Assembly (NCBI GenBank): GCA_039881145.1 | Contig: JAYKKI010000052.1 | Coordinates: 10,207,501 to 10,271,500, forward strand | Direction: 5' to 3' | DNA length: 64,000 bases | DNA from: Druceiella hillmani | Lineage: Eukaryota > Arthropoda > Insecta > Lepidoptera > Hepialidae | In this document: one piece after another, positions 47,630 to 58,534 of the stretch | Layout of the letters: the number at the start of each line of letters is the position of its first letter | Position numbering within the stretch: the first letter of the stretch is position 1 | The notes under the pieces: model-generated | What the model saw: only the letters and a program-made list of their open reading frames with translations | Told to the model about the DNA's origin: nothing | Database searches by the model: none | Made by a program: the position numbers and the translations under genes

Positions 47630-48250
47630 ATACGGACATCGCAGTTTGGAGAATCTTTGATATGCTGCTAGCCAAATATTACGGAATAGAGCAATGTTCC
47701 AAATGCATGCGGGACGCCACCGAGGTTTCCCTTCGGGAAAATTCGTATGTTAAAAACCAAGGTTTTGGGAGTTGGACCTGAAAGTATCCCACCCCTGCAA
47801 ACTGAGAAGATTTTTTCCATGCAGCCTGCCAATCAGAGAGCATCTAAAAACAGACCAAAGGAAATTATAAAACTAACATAGACCACGTTCAAAGCGGACA
47901 CAGCAGTTGAATTTTATCGACTATTTCATTACCTGTTAGGTTGCAGCGACCAGTGATCCATGCAAGAACGATATACGATTCCGATCTCTCCAAATAAAAT
48001 ATAAGCTGCTTGATCTGGAGGGTCCCGAATCTAAAGTTTGTCGAAAAAGGATTAGCGAGGAGGGACTGCAAAGGGCTTAAAGGGCCCGACAGGAAAAGGA
48101 TTTTGCGAATCTAACTTCACCGAACGTACCTCAAAGCCTCGCCAATAGCCCGGTATTCCCTGGAGAGCACCGAAAAGTCCCCTTTGGGAGGCAGAAATGT
48201 ACTGAATGAGAAGCAGCCAGGAAATAAAAGACAGCCAGATATAACTGTGT
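47630..48250 (-). pseudogene. LINE ORF2 fossil: RNase H domain and following tail
   Basis: On the minus strand the segment near 48165-48090 reads 'DFSVLSREYRAIGEALRYVR', like the RNase H start of LINEs (xxSVxQAExxAIxxA). After two stops comes 'ILFLSGPLSPLQSLL' (like IxFLSDSQAALxAL). Then 'YIVLAWITGRCNLTGNEIVD' (about 47980-47920) matches the diagnostic 'VxLxWVPGHxGIxGNExAD', with P and H of PGH lost. Downstream (47830-47710), 'LSDWQAAWKK' and 'FLTYEFSRRE' resemble the W...W and LSR region after RNase H. Catalytic residues are partly replaced and stops and shifts abound, so it is dead. This is a non-LTR element of an RNase H-bearing clade. Identification is by recalled consensus. Confidence 0.75.
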
Positions 48251-48597
48251 GACTGATTACGTAATGCCTTGTGTGTACATTATTATTTTATAAAATTATA
48301 CACAAATATCTACTATTTAAAAAACTTTTAAGTGTTCATAGATCGTTTATAAATATTATAAATCTAATTTGTATATAAATTTATGTATAATTTTATAAAA
48401 GGAAGCATTTACTTTTTCTCTATTTTCACAAATATAGATAATAAACAAAATTACACATGGAAGTGAAGAACATATGGTAATGCCATATTTTCGATATTAC
48501 ACGAATAATTTCACATCTAACATTTATCTGCTTTGATATTTTTCTTTTACTTAATGGAGTGAAAAATAAAAGACACTAAAATTAATAATTAAATTAA
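48251..48597. other. no gene found
   Basis: AT-rich spacer, unassigned. Confidence 0.5.
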
Positions 48598-49857
48598 AAA
48601 ACAGTGAGCCGTCACAGGACGCTTGGCAGATGTGAAACATCATGTTCGTACAAGTAATATGCATAAAAGACAAGATTATTACAGGAACTAAATATAGCAT
48701 GATGAAAAAATAAAGTATTACGAATTTCTTACAGAAAATGGTGACTATTTAATAAACATTTATTTACAATTAATACAAAAAAACAGTGAGCTGTCACGGG
48801 ACGCCTGGCCAATGTGAAACATCGTGTTCGTACGAGTAATATGCATAAAAGACAAGATTATTACAGGAACTAAATATAGCATAATGAAAAAATAAAGTAT
48901 TACGAATTTCTTCCAGAAAATGGTGACTATTTAATAAACATTTATTTACAATTAATACAAAAAAACAGTGAGCCGTCACGGGATGCCTGGCCGATGTGAA
49001 ACATCGTGTTCGTACAAGTAATATGCATAAAAGACAAGATTATTACAGGAACTAAATATAGCATAATGAAAAAATAAAGTATTACGAATTTCTTACAGAA
49101 AATGGTGACTATTTAATAAACATTTATTTACAATTAATAAAAAAAACAGTGAGTCGTCACGGGACGCCTGGCTGATGTGAAACATCGTGTTCGTACAAGT
49201 AATATGCATAAAAGACAAGATTATTACAGGAACTAAATATAGCATAATGAAAAAATAAAGTATTACGAATTTCTTACAGAAAATGGTGACTATTTAATAA
49301 ACATTTATTTACAATTAATACAAAAAAACAGTGAGCCGTCACGGGACGCCTGGCTGATGTGAAACATCGAGTTCGTACAAGTAATATGCATAAAAGACAA
49401 GATTATTACAGGAACTAAATATAGCATAATGAAAAAATAAAGTATTACGAATTTCTTACAGAAAATGGTGACTATTTAATAAACATTTATTTACAATTAA
49501 TACAAAAAAACAGTGAGTCGTCACGGGACGCCTGGCTGATGTGAAACATCGTGTTCGTACAAGTAATATGCATAAAAGACAAGATTATTACAGGAACTAA
49601 ATATAGCATGATGAAAAAATAAAGTATTACGAATTTCTTACAGAAAATGGTGACTTGTAAACAACAGTGCCGAACTGAGTGAGGAAAGGGTCGCGTAGTC
49701 GGTTGCGCATGGCGACACGTCGCCATACCGTACAGTCTACTACATATAGACTATATATATATATATATATATACACCTTAGTATAGCGTGGCGACCCGTC
49801 GCGAGCGTCGTATACCTGCGGTTTATACCTGCGCCTATAGATGTTTCACATCAAAAC
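48598..49857 (+). mobile_element. MITE family A with six-fold 181-bp internal amplification
   Basis: The left half of the element ('cagtgagccgtcacgggacg' to 'tatttacaattaataca') is repeated head to tail with starts near 48598, 48780, 48961, 49142, 49324 and 49506. The last copy passes into the normal right half: 'gcatggcgacacgtcgccat', a TA tract at 49752-49774, 'agcgtggcgacccgtcgc' and the end 'agatgtttcacatc'. Units are nearly identical, so amplification is recent. 'aaattaaa' occurs at 48591-48598 and 49858-49865 and could be an 8-bp target duplication. Short open frames within the units are artefacts. Confidence 0.92.
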
Positions 49858-50714
49858 AAATTAAACGGTGTAATTTTTTTTCACGAGATCTGTTTCAAGA
49901 TCGTCTTGACTGTTATTACAGTAATAACTGTCAAGCAAAAAACAATTTTTTGTCTCTGCCTCCAAAAATACTTTACCAATTAAATAATAGATACCATCTA
50001 TTGACTAATATAAACAGCCTGCAATTTGTCTGATTCCATTCCAATTAGTTTCTCTTTAATTTTTATGGGAGACAGCTTTAATATTCTGATGGTGTAACTC
50101 AAGGGCGGAACGGATTTCCGAAATTGGAAACTTATCCTTTTGTTTAATTTGCTAGGCACTGTCAATTCAAAAAGTCCTTAGTCAATTTTATGCTGCACTG
50201 CCTTCGAATCATATAGGCATTTGAAAGTGCAGATATATACATACGTATGTGCATACACATACAGAGACTCCGGTTCTGTGCTTATCCATTAACATTTTCT
50301 TTGAGAATACAATTTTTCCTTTACTCTCATTGACCTCCCCTTGGACTCTAATGCAAAACTTCCATCATTCTGATGAAAGAACAAAGATGGTTTCAATCAT
50401 CCCATAAATATCATACATTGCAAGTAAGCAATCTATGTCCCTAAATATTATTAAATATGTTTCACATCCAAAAAAAATTTGCGTCCACATTTTATAAGCG
50501 TTTTGTTCCGATATATATTATTATGTTATTTCGGCCAAGTGCGAATCTGGTCCGCACATAGAAAGTTCCATAGATCGTTTGAAGTGAAATTTCCTTATTT
50601 ATAATAAATCATAAATGGATTTTCTAAGGCAATAAATATTTATATTAAATTTTATTACTTGTGCCTCATCTAAGTAGGCTGGACATATATTATCGTGTAT
50701 TTCGCTAAAACTGT
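49858..50714. other. no gene found
   Basis: Contains 'acatacgtatgtgcatacac' near 50229-50250 and the 'aagtgcgaatctggtccgca' word near 50536; otherwise unassigned. Confidence 0.45.
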
Positions 50715-50897
50715 GGAATCTAAAACCATTGTTATAGTTTTTTCACAACCTTTGCTAGTTTCTAAATAGGTTTCTAAAAACTCTGTCTTTCATAATTTTA
50801 AGTTTAATAGCTTCGAAGAAAAGAAAATCAAACATATTTTTAGCATATTTTTCAGTATATCTATGAAGATATTCTACACAAAATTATGAAGAAAATA
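50715..50897. repeat. dispersed segment shared with 6.64-6.83 kb
   Basis: 'tttttcacaacctttg', 'aaaaactctgtctttcataa', 'tttttcagtatatctatgaa' and 'caaaattatgaagaaa' are in the same order as at 6675-6820. It directly abuts the inverted MITE, which therefore inserted at or in this repeat. Confidence 0.65.
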
Positions 50898-51303
50898 TTT
50901 TGATGTGAAACATCTATAGGCGCAGGTATAAACCGGATCGTTGGCGTGGCTACGCTTGTTGTCGCCGCGCTATACTAAGGTATATATATAGTCTATATGT
51001 AGTAGAGGGTACGGTATGGCGACGTGTCGCCATGCGCAACCATACTACGCGACCCCCTCTTCACTCACTTCGACGCTGTTGTTTACTACGGTACACATAA
51101 CCTGTGCTTTATTATTTTTGTATTAATTGTAAATAAATGTTTATTAAATAAAGTCACCATTTTCTGTAAGAAATTATTATATATACTTTATTTTTTCATT
51201 ATGCTATATTTAGTTCCTGTAATAATCTTGTCTTTTATGCATATTACTTGTACGAACACGATATTTCACATCTGCCAGGCGTCCCGTGACGGCTCACTGT
51301 TTT
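50898..51303 (-). mobile_element. MITE family A, inverted single-unit copy
   Basis: Reverse complement of the family: starts 'ttttgatgtgaaacatctat' + 'aggcgcaggtataaaccgg', carries 'atggcgacgtgtcgccat' (perfect palindrome) and 'gcatattacttgtacgaac', and ends 'acgtcccgtgacgg'-like 'ggcgtcccgtgacggctcac' + 'tgttttt'. At about 406 bp it is the most complete unamplified copy and gives the best idea of the ancestral length. It faces the amplified copy 1 kb away. Confidence 0.9.
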
Positions 51304-51391
51304 TAACACACTTTTAACAAGTTCTTTCATAGTACACCCCTAACTATTTAATGAACACTAATGAAAACATAGGCTAATCGGCTCAATATTA

Positions 51392-51858
51392 TCTACACTG
51401 ATATATAAAGCGAAAAAGGATGTTTGTTTATTTGTTTTCTTGCGTTAAATACTAATACATAAAGCGGAAATCTGTATGTTTATAGGTTTTCTCGCGTTAA
51501 TATGTGGAACAACATGTTCAAATACAAAAATCCTTTAGTATTAGAAAGTTTGTAATTTGAGGAAGATTATGGGGTTTATACTATCGTGTAAAGTCTATAA
51601 TCATATATAATATATTTATAGGGCAGACCGGTGATGCAGCAGAAAGATGTGTTTGTTTCATCTGTTTATTTGCGTTAAGCTCTGGGACTGTATGGCCAAA
51701 TTCAAAAATTATTTTTATCTTTAGAAAGACTACACATTGAAAAAGATTACAGGCTATGTATATTTATTCTATGATTTATAGGGGCGGACGCATTTGGAAC
51801 AGTAATTGAATCAATAATTACGTTAATTATACGCAGGCGAAACTGAGGGGCACAGTTA
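51392..51858 (+). mobile_element. Helitron-like element with both ends visible
   Basis: Starts TCtacactgatatataaagc after an A (51391), as expected for the family start TCcatactaatattataaatgc. The body has 'tttgttttcttgcgttaaat' and 'ctgggactgtatggccaaat', the eroded 'gcgctaatctcaggaactactgg' phrase. It ends 'gcaggcgaaactgaggggca' + 'cagTTAG' before a T, one base from the canonical CTAG. The 5' third ('ataaagcggaaa...gttt...gcgtta') is present two to three times. Non-autonomous, with no coding. Confidence 0.7.
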
Positions 51859-52485
51859 GTTAATACATAAAGAGCAATATATGCCTTACTACGAATGAGA
51901 ACATAAAGAAACCTGAAATGAACTAGACTAGCTTTACTAATGGTCTATTGGTCTGCTAATCACTGACGTGCTGTGCAATAGGAAACTGAGGAGGAAACAA
52001 AATCGCTCGCTTCCCCCATTACCCAACTGTTTCACTTTTTGTTACGGTCTCATGTCTCGATTTATGAACTGACACTATTATAAAAACATTTGCTATGACA
52101 TATTATTTCTATATAATTTTATATCGTGCTCTTTAGTTCAGTTACGGATATAATTATTAAGGAACGAACCGCATAATTAAGTTAACAAGTAACTGTTAGA
52201 GAATACGTAAATAAAAGTTATATTTATAGTTGTAGTGGTTCTCGGGTGGATTATAATCGACCGCTAGTTGGCTCACCGTTGGAAGGGTTTCCGTTATGCG
52301 GCGGCTTACAGCCCCTAACACATGTATGGCTTACCTGCGGCCGCGCCGTGCCAGCTTTGTGCAGTTGCACATAACGGACGCCCGTTCAGCTTTGCTATTA
52401 GTCTCCTATCACCGGTTAGGTACAATCCATTACATTCTATTTAATCGGATTATTATAACTTATTATGCATGTATAGAATCCTTTC
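51859..52485. promoter_or_regulatory. unassigned DNA with GC-rich island at 52.25-52.43 kb
   Basis: The island ('cgaccgctagttggctcacc', 'gttatgcggcggcttacagc', 'acctgcggccgcgccgtgcc') is unique in the window. A 79-codon plus frame (52296-52535) begins in it but runs into the next minisatellite and has no domain. Candidate regulatory element or short exon; inference only. Confidence 0.4.
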
Positions 52486-53367
52486 AGATATATGATTTTA
52501 AACAAAGTAAATTCAGAACTCTAGTAGATATGTGACTTTAAATAAACTGGACGCAGAACCCTCACAGATGTGACTTTAAATAAACTCGATGTAAAACCCT
52601 CGTAGATATGTGACTTTAAATAAACTCGGTACGATACCCTCACAGATGTGACTTTAAATAAACTCGATGCAGAACCCTCACAAATGTGACTTTAAATAAA
52701 CTCGATGTAAAACCCTCGTATATATGTGACTTTACATAAACCCGATGCAGTACCCTCAAAGATGTGACTTTAAATAAACTCGATGCAAAACCCTCGTAGA
52801 TATGTGACATTAAATAAACTCGATGCAGAACTCTTGCTGATTTGCGAATTTAAATAAAACCAAATACAGAACTCTTTTTGATATAAGACTTTAAATAAAG
52901 TACAAAATGCACGCTGATAAGATACTTTAAATAAAATAGGTACAGGACCCTCGAAGAAATGTGACTTTAAATAAAGTAGATGCTGAACTCTCACAGATAT
53001 GTGACTTTAAATAAAGTAGGTGTAGAACCCTCGCAGATGTAACTTTAAATAAACTCGATGCATAATCCTCGCTGATATGATACTTTAAATAAAGTAGATA
53101 CAGGACCTTCGCAAATGTGTGACTTTCAATAAAGTAGATGCAGAACCCTCGCAAAAATGTGACTTTAAATAAAAGAGATGCAGAATTCTCGTAGACGTAT
53201 GACTTTAAATAAATTAGATACAGAACCCTCTCATATATGTGACATTAAGTAAAGTAGATACAGAACTGTCGAAGATTTGTAACTTTAAATATAGAAGATA
53301 CAGACTCCCCGTAAAAGTGGTACTTTAAATAAGTTAGGTACAGTACCCCCGCAAATATATGACTGCT
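52486..53367. repeat. 39-40-bp minisatellite, about 22 copies
   Basis: The unit is 'gatatgtgactttaaataaa' + 'ctcgatgcagaaccctcgca'. The left third mostly carries 'aaactcgatg' and the right two-thirds 'aaagtaga', so the array has two sub-domains that expanded separately. Short frames on the minus strand (for example 'LYLKSHI' repeats) are by-products of a period near 39. 'gactttaaataaa' is the most conserved part. Confidence 0.95.
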
Positions 53368-53954
53368 GCTTTTAGTCGTCCTTGAATTATTTATAATTTC
53401 ATTACTTTAATGTAAAATGTCACGAAATTACAGGTATGTAACATTATAAACTTAATAGAATATTTTATTTCAATTAGAGAAATTGATACAGATAGGTTTT
53501 AGATATGGTTTATTCAGTATTAAATGCTGCAAATTTTATTTTATGTGTGGTATTTTCTTTTTCAAAATTTAATTACACATTTTTGATTTAAGCATCTCGT
53601 AAATATCCTTCCATTTCTTAAAATGTCTACTAGCTTTTTTTCTTATTATTAAAACATTTCTAAACGATTAATTTTTAAATATTATTATTCTATGTACTCA
53701 GGTCACCTAGTATAACGTTTCCATTATCATAAGTAGATATTAACTGAAGTGTAATTGGAAAAATATTGATAATTTTTTACTGCCTAATGATATTAAACCG
53801 AACAGTGATCTTTGAAATTAAATTGTATACTAATCTATAAAAAAAAAACTGAAATGAATCCAGACTCTGGAATTAATCAAAAGTTTAGTTGTGAGTAGTT
53901 TAAAATTATCTATTTGAGTTAAAAAAAATACGCAAAGTGAAGAAAATATATTTT
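53368..53954. other. no gene found
   Basis: AT-rich, unassigned. Confidence 0.5.
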
Positions 53955-54040
53955 TGATCTGGATTGAATTTGGAACCGCAATTTCCTATCAAAGTTCGAG
54001 GGCTTCTACCACTATGTTACAACGCTTATTGTGTACGTAT
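53955..54040 (-). mobile_element. tRNA-derived SINE head
   Basis: On the minus strand: 'acatagtggtagaagccct' (A-box region, 54020-54002), then 'cgaactttgataggaaattg' and 'cggttccaaattcaatcc' (B box, 53978-53961). The order, spacing and the '...ga(t/a)tgcgggttcaaaccc' phrase match the head of common lepidopteran SINEs ('ctagtggttagaa...cgatgattgcgggttcaaaccc'). No clear tail or target duplication was found. Confidence 0.55.
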
Positions 54041-55167
54041 TTATATCAAATCAACTCACTCATGATTATATAAAACGTTAATTATATTTTTTTTAGAGTA
54101 AATCCATAGTTCAGTGCACCCAAATTTGCCGCAGAAATGTCATTACTTCCATGTTTTGCTGTCAAAAACGGATAAATCGCGAGATATTTAGGTCGAGTTG
54201 TATTAAAAATTCCATTTATTTTTCCGTTTAGCATAAGGCCTTTTTCTAACGGACTAACAAAAACATCTCGTTAGCGTAGCGAACGAGCAGTATCGTATTT
54301 CTTCTTCAAGGCTTAAATATGTTTTCAAAGAAATTCACGATAAACAACGCTCCGAAGATCGAAGGAAACTTGTAATCGTCAACTTGACATTCGAACGCAC
54401 TAGACTCTCGCTTTTTGATGGGATCACAGACTTCATGCGATCTCATTCTCTTCAAAAGGTTTTACGCACAAATTCACGCAAACTCGTTTCCTTCGAAACT
54501 CGTCTTTTTTAACCCAGTGAAAAATCTTCTAACCAACAGAATGCGTGTCTAATACAAACACGTCAGTTGCGTTTTTCACTAAGCTTAACAGGATTAAACA
54601 GGTATTGTTTTCCACGGCGAAAAAGTAAATCACTGGATAATTACAAGAAAACTTAAATATACCGCAAATTACTGAATTAAAACATAATATTATAGGAATA
54701 TCATTAGTAAAGCTATGAAATAATGTTTTCTTTAATCTTACAAGTATATATTTATTGATTAATTTTTTTACCTATATTATTTACCTACTTTTTAAATCCT
54801 GTATTTATCTGCCAAATAAACATGTATGAACTTACCAAAATTTTACTGCCCACCATCATCTGACTTAATCCTAGTCATGATCAAGGTTTCAAAAATTTTA
54901 AAGCTGAGCACGATCGCAATCCACGCCACTACGTTGAATACCAAGTCATTTTTTCCTAGCTACAAAACTTAGAAATTAATATAATATGTTATGAAATTAT
55001 GGAGCTGAGCAAAAACAAATACAAAATTATAGAATTGGAACTGATGCAAAATAAATACGAATAATGAAAAACAATCAAGTAAAAGTTGGACTCGCTGTAC
55101 GGGGTAATAGGTATATTTTATTAAATAGTCACCTATCAATAAGGGTTCTATATCTATTTTATTTAAT

Positions 55168-55170
<3 letters not shown>
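54041..55170. other. unassigned; less AT-rich block at 54.1-54.6 kb
   Basis: 54100-54600 has balanced composition and no repeats ('aacgctccgaagatcgaagg', 'cattcgaacgcactagactc'). 'ctcgtt agcgtagcg aacgag' near 54273-54293 is a small hairpin. No open frame or motif identifies it. The remainder is AT-rich. Confidence 0.35.

Positions 55171-55219
<49 letters not shown>
55171..55219. repeat. (TA)n microsatellite
   Basis: About 49 bp of pure TA. Confidence 0.95.
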
Positions 55220-55222
<3 letters not shown>

Positions 55223-55340
55223 TGTTTTGAGATTCATTTAACTAGCTATTTCAAATGATTTCCTCCACTATATTTAGAATAAAATTTTTTTTGAGCTCTT
55301 AATTTACCTCAACATTTCCTTACAAATATGTTTGAGTATT

Positions 55341-55510
55341 AGATATTAAATATGTGCAGATTAATTAGTTTTATTATATGCTAAATTTCAATTTTCTACG
55401 TAGAGTGGTTTTTGGGAAAAAGTGCTGTGACCAACAGAACAGAAATACATGTATCCTGTAAGGATTCCTTTTTCCCTATTGAAGTAAGGAACTTTAAAAA
55501 TGTCTTAAAA
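55341..55510 (+). repeat. dispersed repeat E, right-end fragment
   Basis: 'gatattaaatatgtgcagat', 'tatgctaaatttcaattttc', 'aaagtgctgtgaccaacaga', 'atcctgtaaggattccttt' and 'ttccctattgaagtaaggaa' follow the same order as 6950-7110 and the recalled family end '...cctataagggttccgtttttcc...gaggtacggaa'. Confidence 0.6.
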
Positions 55511-56564
55511 ATTGGCAGTATTAACAAATTTAAAATAATTTTAAAATGTTCGTGACTGACAACTACTTGGCATGTTGAGATAGTTGATAAAAAATGCTCT
55601 ATAAATATTTAGAGCAATTTTCCATTTTGATGTATCTACTTTTTGTAATATACAAAAAGCTCTATCTTCCGCAACAACATGAAAACGTTATATCTAATAT
55701 ATTCCATAATATCGGCTTTACGGCTTCATCGGTGCATAAGTAGGAGCTACGTACCTACGAACATACGGCAACATAATCCGAGACCGCAGTATAGCGACGC
55801 CACGTCACCTTAGACTTCTCTTCAGAGCTCGGCACCTCCCAGGCGCAGAGGTGCATTAGTAGGAGCCTCTGTCGTGGAAAACTTTACGATATTCTCAAAA
55901 CGCGTATTGAATTATGTTCTTTTCCTGTAGGGAAAAGCAAGACAACCAATCTTATGAGCAATATTGCTTATCCTACTTAACAACATCCTGCAGAATTCTA
56001 AATTTCATTTAGACCAATGTCTTTTATCGAGCATGTAATTTACCAGTCCTTTTTAGTTAGGGCGCCGTAACCAAATAGCGAATAATGGAACACTTATCAC
56101 TTCCTCATGTCTGTCTACCTGATTGTTTGTCGTACGTCATACCATCATAACTCTTTAAGTGCAATCACAATGAAATGTTATACAAATTTGCAGATTAACC
56201 GCTTCAATATATATAAATAAATAAACTAATATTTTAATTTTTTGCATCAAACTTCAAGACGAAAAATATTTTTTCACGAACTTGGTCGAGTGACATGCCA
56301 TAGGAAAGGGCTTTGAAAAAAATCGTATGAATTCTTTTCTTGTGGCGTCTCTTTTATAAGAGTTTCCAAAGTGTTATATAGTGTGTCAGGTGGAGCTATC
56401 AAACCTTTTAATCATGCTTGTGAAAAATCAGAAAACATCAAATAGCCTCATTTTATAAACACTACAATGGAAAATTGTTTTGGGAAACTTGTACTAATAA
56501 ATTAAAGAAACTATCTCTTCAAGCAACCAAGTTTTCTTAGATCTTTGAAATACAATTTTTTCTC
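55511..56564. other. no gene found; GC-richer patch at 55.73-55.87 kb
   Basis: The patch includes 'taagtaggagctacgtacct' and 'ttagtaggagcctctgtcgt', an imperfect direct repeat about 110 bp apart (gtgcat(a/t)a-g-taggagc). The rest is unassigned. Confidence 0.4.
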
Positions 56565-57405
56565 ATTTTTAGGTTTCCGCCCCTTAAAATGAAAAAAAAT
56601 AACCTTTATAGGATCACTCTGTCCTCCGTCCATCCGTCGTTTTGTCAAAGCTTTTTTTTCTCAGAAACCGCTTGAGACATCAAGTTGAAATTAATGTCGT
56701 ATACTACTAACATCTCAGTACTAAAAATATTGTTGTATTCTTATATTGCTGTAAAAAATTCAAGTTTTTTGGTTCAAGCAACAAAAAGGTATGGCTTTTG
56801 AAAGCGTATTTTTTATTATTTATACCATCGGTATAATGGGAGTTCTTATAGCACAAGTAAAGAAAGAATTACAAATTCTAATTCTATGTGGAATTAGAAA
56901 TCATTGATTATTGTAATTTTCATTTTTTTTAAATATGCTCCTGTTAAATATATAGTAACACGCATTTTTTAAATATGCTCCTGTTAAAGATATAGTAACA
57001 TATATTTTTTTAAATATGCTCCTGTTAAAGATATAGTAACACGCATTTTTTAAATATGCTCCTGTTAAAGATATAGTAACACACATTTTTTTAATTATGC
57101 TCTTGTTAAAAATACAGTAACACACTTTTTTAAATATTCTCCCGTTAAAAATATAGTAACACATATTTTTTTTAAATATGCTCCTGTTAAAGATATAGTA
57201 ACACACTTTTTTGAAATATGCTCCTGTTAAAGATATAGTAACACACATTTTTTTAAATATGCTCCTGTTAAAGATATAGTAACACACATTTTTTTTTAAC
57301 TAGGCTTCTGTGAAAGATATAGTAACACATATTTTTTTAAATATGCTCCTGTCAAAAATATAATAACACACTTTTTTTTAAATATCCTCCTGTTAAATAT
57401 ATTGT
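56565..57405 (-). mobile_element. dispersed repeat E, copy with 40-bp minisatellite
   Basis: 'ttaaaatgaaaaaaaataac', 'ctttataggatcactctgtc', 'gtccatccgtcgttttgtca', 'aagttgaaattaatgtcgta' parallel 60620-60760. 'taatgggagttcttatagca' + 'caagtaaag' and 'ttctaattctatgtggaatt' parallel 61510-61600. The next segment, 'tttaaatatgctcctgttaa', has become a tandem array here (separate entry). Confidence 0.7.
56925..57400. repeat. 40-bp minisatellite, about 12 copies, inside repeat E
   Basis: The unit is a T-run + 'aaatatgctcctgttaaaga' + 'tatagtaacacac'. The single-copy homologue at 60975-61010 and 61190-61220 reads 'tttaaatatatctctgaaagacataa', so one segment of the transposon was the seed. T-run length varies from 5 to 10. 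A 128-codon minus frame crosses the array and is a by-product. Confidence 0.95.
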
Positions 57406-58355
57406 AGACTATATATTTACGTTTTTCTATATTCGCAGTCGATATTCTCAGAAATCATGCGACGTACATACTTGGAATTTAGCATTGTAACACATTTTAT
57501 TAACCCACATATTTTGCACTAGCTATGTTTTTAAGATATTCTTATAAGATTTAAAGAGGGATAAAGAACATAATTTATTTTTATTATTTTATATACCTTG
57601 TGGAGTATAATTTGAAAGGGCTCGTTATAAAGAATGTTTAAATATATTTTTTAAATAAATATAAACTGTATATTTAAAAAAATATTCGAAAAAATTTCCC
57701 CTTATTGTCGAAACTACTGAGCCAAAAGTCATAAAAAAACTGAGGTTTTTAAAATTTGACTAGAAAATTAAAGAAAAAACTATAGCTATTATCTTAGATA
57801 TTATAATTTTTGGACACCATGTTTTTATTTCAGTGGAAAAAATATATATTTACGTTGTAAAAAATTTATATTAGTATAGTTTAATGGAAACACTATGTAC
57901 CTTTAAAGTACATAAGTCTATTTAAGTAAACTTTTACGGTTACGTAGGAAATAAGAAAGGTTTTTCCGTCCGTCCTTTTGTTTGCCACAGCGTCACAGTT
58001 TCTGCAATTTTACACCTGTTTCCACAAAATTTTCCACGGGGATGCCAATTAACATGAGACAAAAATAAAAAAAAAATTAGTATACATGTTAAGTATGAGA
58101 GAATTGTTGATGCGCCGTATTGTTGATGTGGCGTATCATGGAAGAGATATTTTAAAATGGAGCCCCTTTAGTTATAATATAAATTTAGTTTTTCGACCAT
58201 GATTTTGAAACACCTGAGAAAAATCTGGGGAACTAGCACTTTATTCAAACTTGTGATTAAAATTCCTTCAATAACATCCATCAACAATTTTGTGAAACTT
58301 AATATTATAACCAGGAAAATTCTACTTGTACTATCCTGGTTTATCTTTCTTTCTT
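57406..58355. other. no gene; TE-like phrase at 57.94-58.07 kb
   Basis: 'ttccgtccgtccttttgttt' + 'gccacagcgtcacagtttct' resembles the 'gtctgtccgtctgtcacagcc' segment of repeat E, so a further fragment is likely. Otherwise AT-rich. Confidence 0.4.
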
Positions 58356-58436
58356 ACAATCGAAACGTACATAAGTTATAATCGAAACGTACATACGTTA
58401 TAATCGAAACGTGTCGCATAATCGAAATGTACTCGT
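58356..58436. repeat. 22-bp tandem repeat, about 4 copies
   Basis: 'aatcgaaacgtacataagtt' + 'at' recurs twice exactly or nearly so, then as 'aatcgaaacgtgtcgcat' and 'aatcgaaatgtactcgtat'. A small recent expansion. Confidence 0.85.
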
Positions 58437-58534
58437 ATGTACATTCAAATATCATATATGATCGGTCATTTGTTTTTATTTATTTATGAAACTATAAGGT
58501 TCGTTAAGTCTTTAATTGAAAGTTTCTTTATATT

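Noticed and set aside
48794..49726. Two minus frames of 61 and 79 codons with similar peptides
   Set aside because: They are copies of the same frame in the 181-bp MITE units, with no domain.
52770..53154. Repeat-protein gene in the 39-40-bp array (minus strand)
   Set aside because: Frames break where the unit is 40 rather than 39 bp; no conserved start or context.
56901..57287. 128-codon minus frame with a repeated peptide
   Set aside because: It lies wholly inside the 40-bp minisatellite; the frame stays open because of the period.
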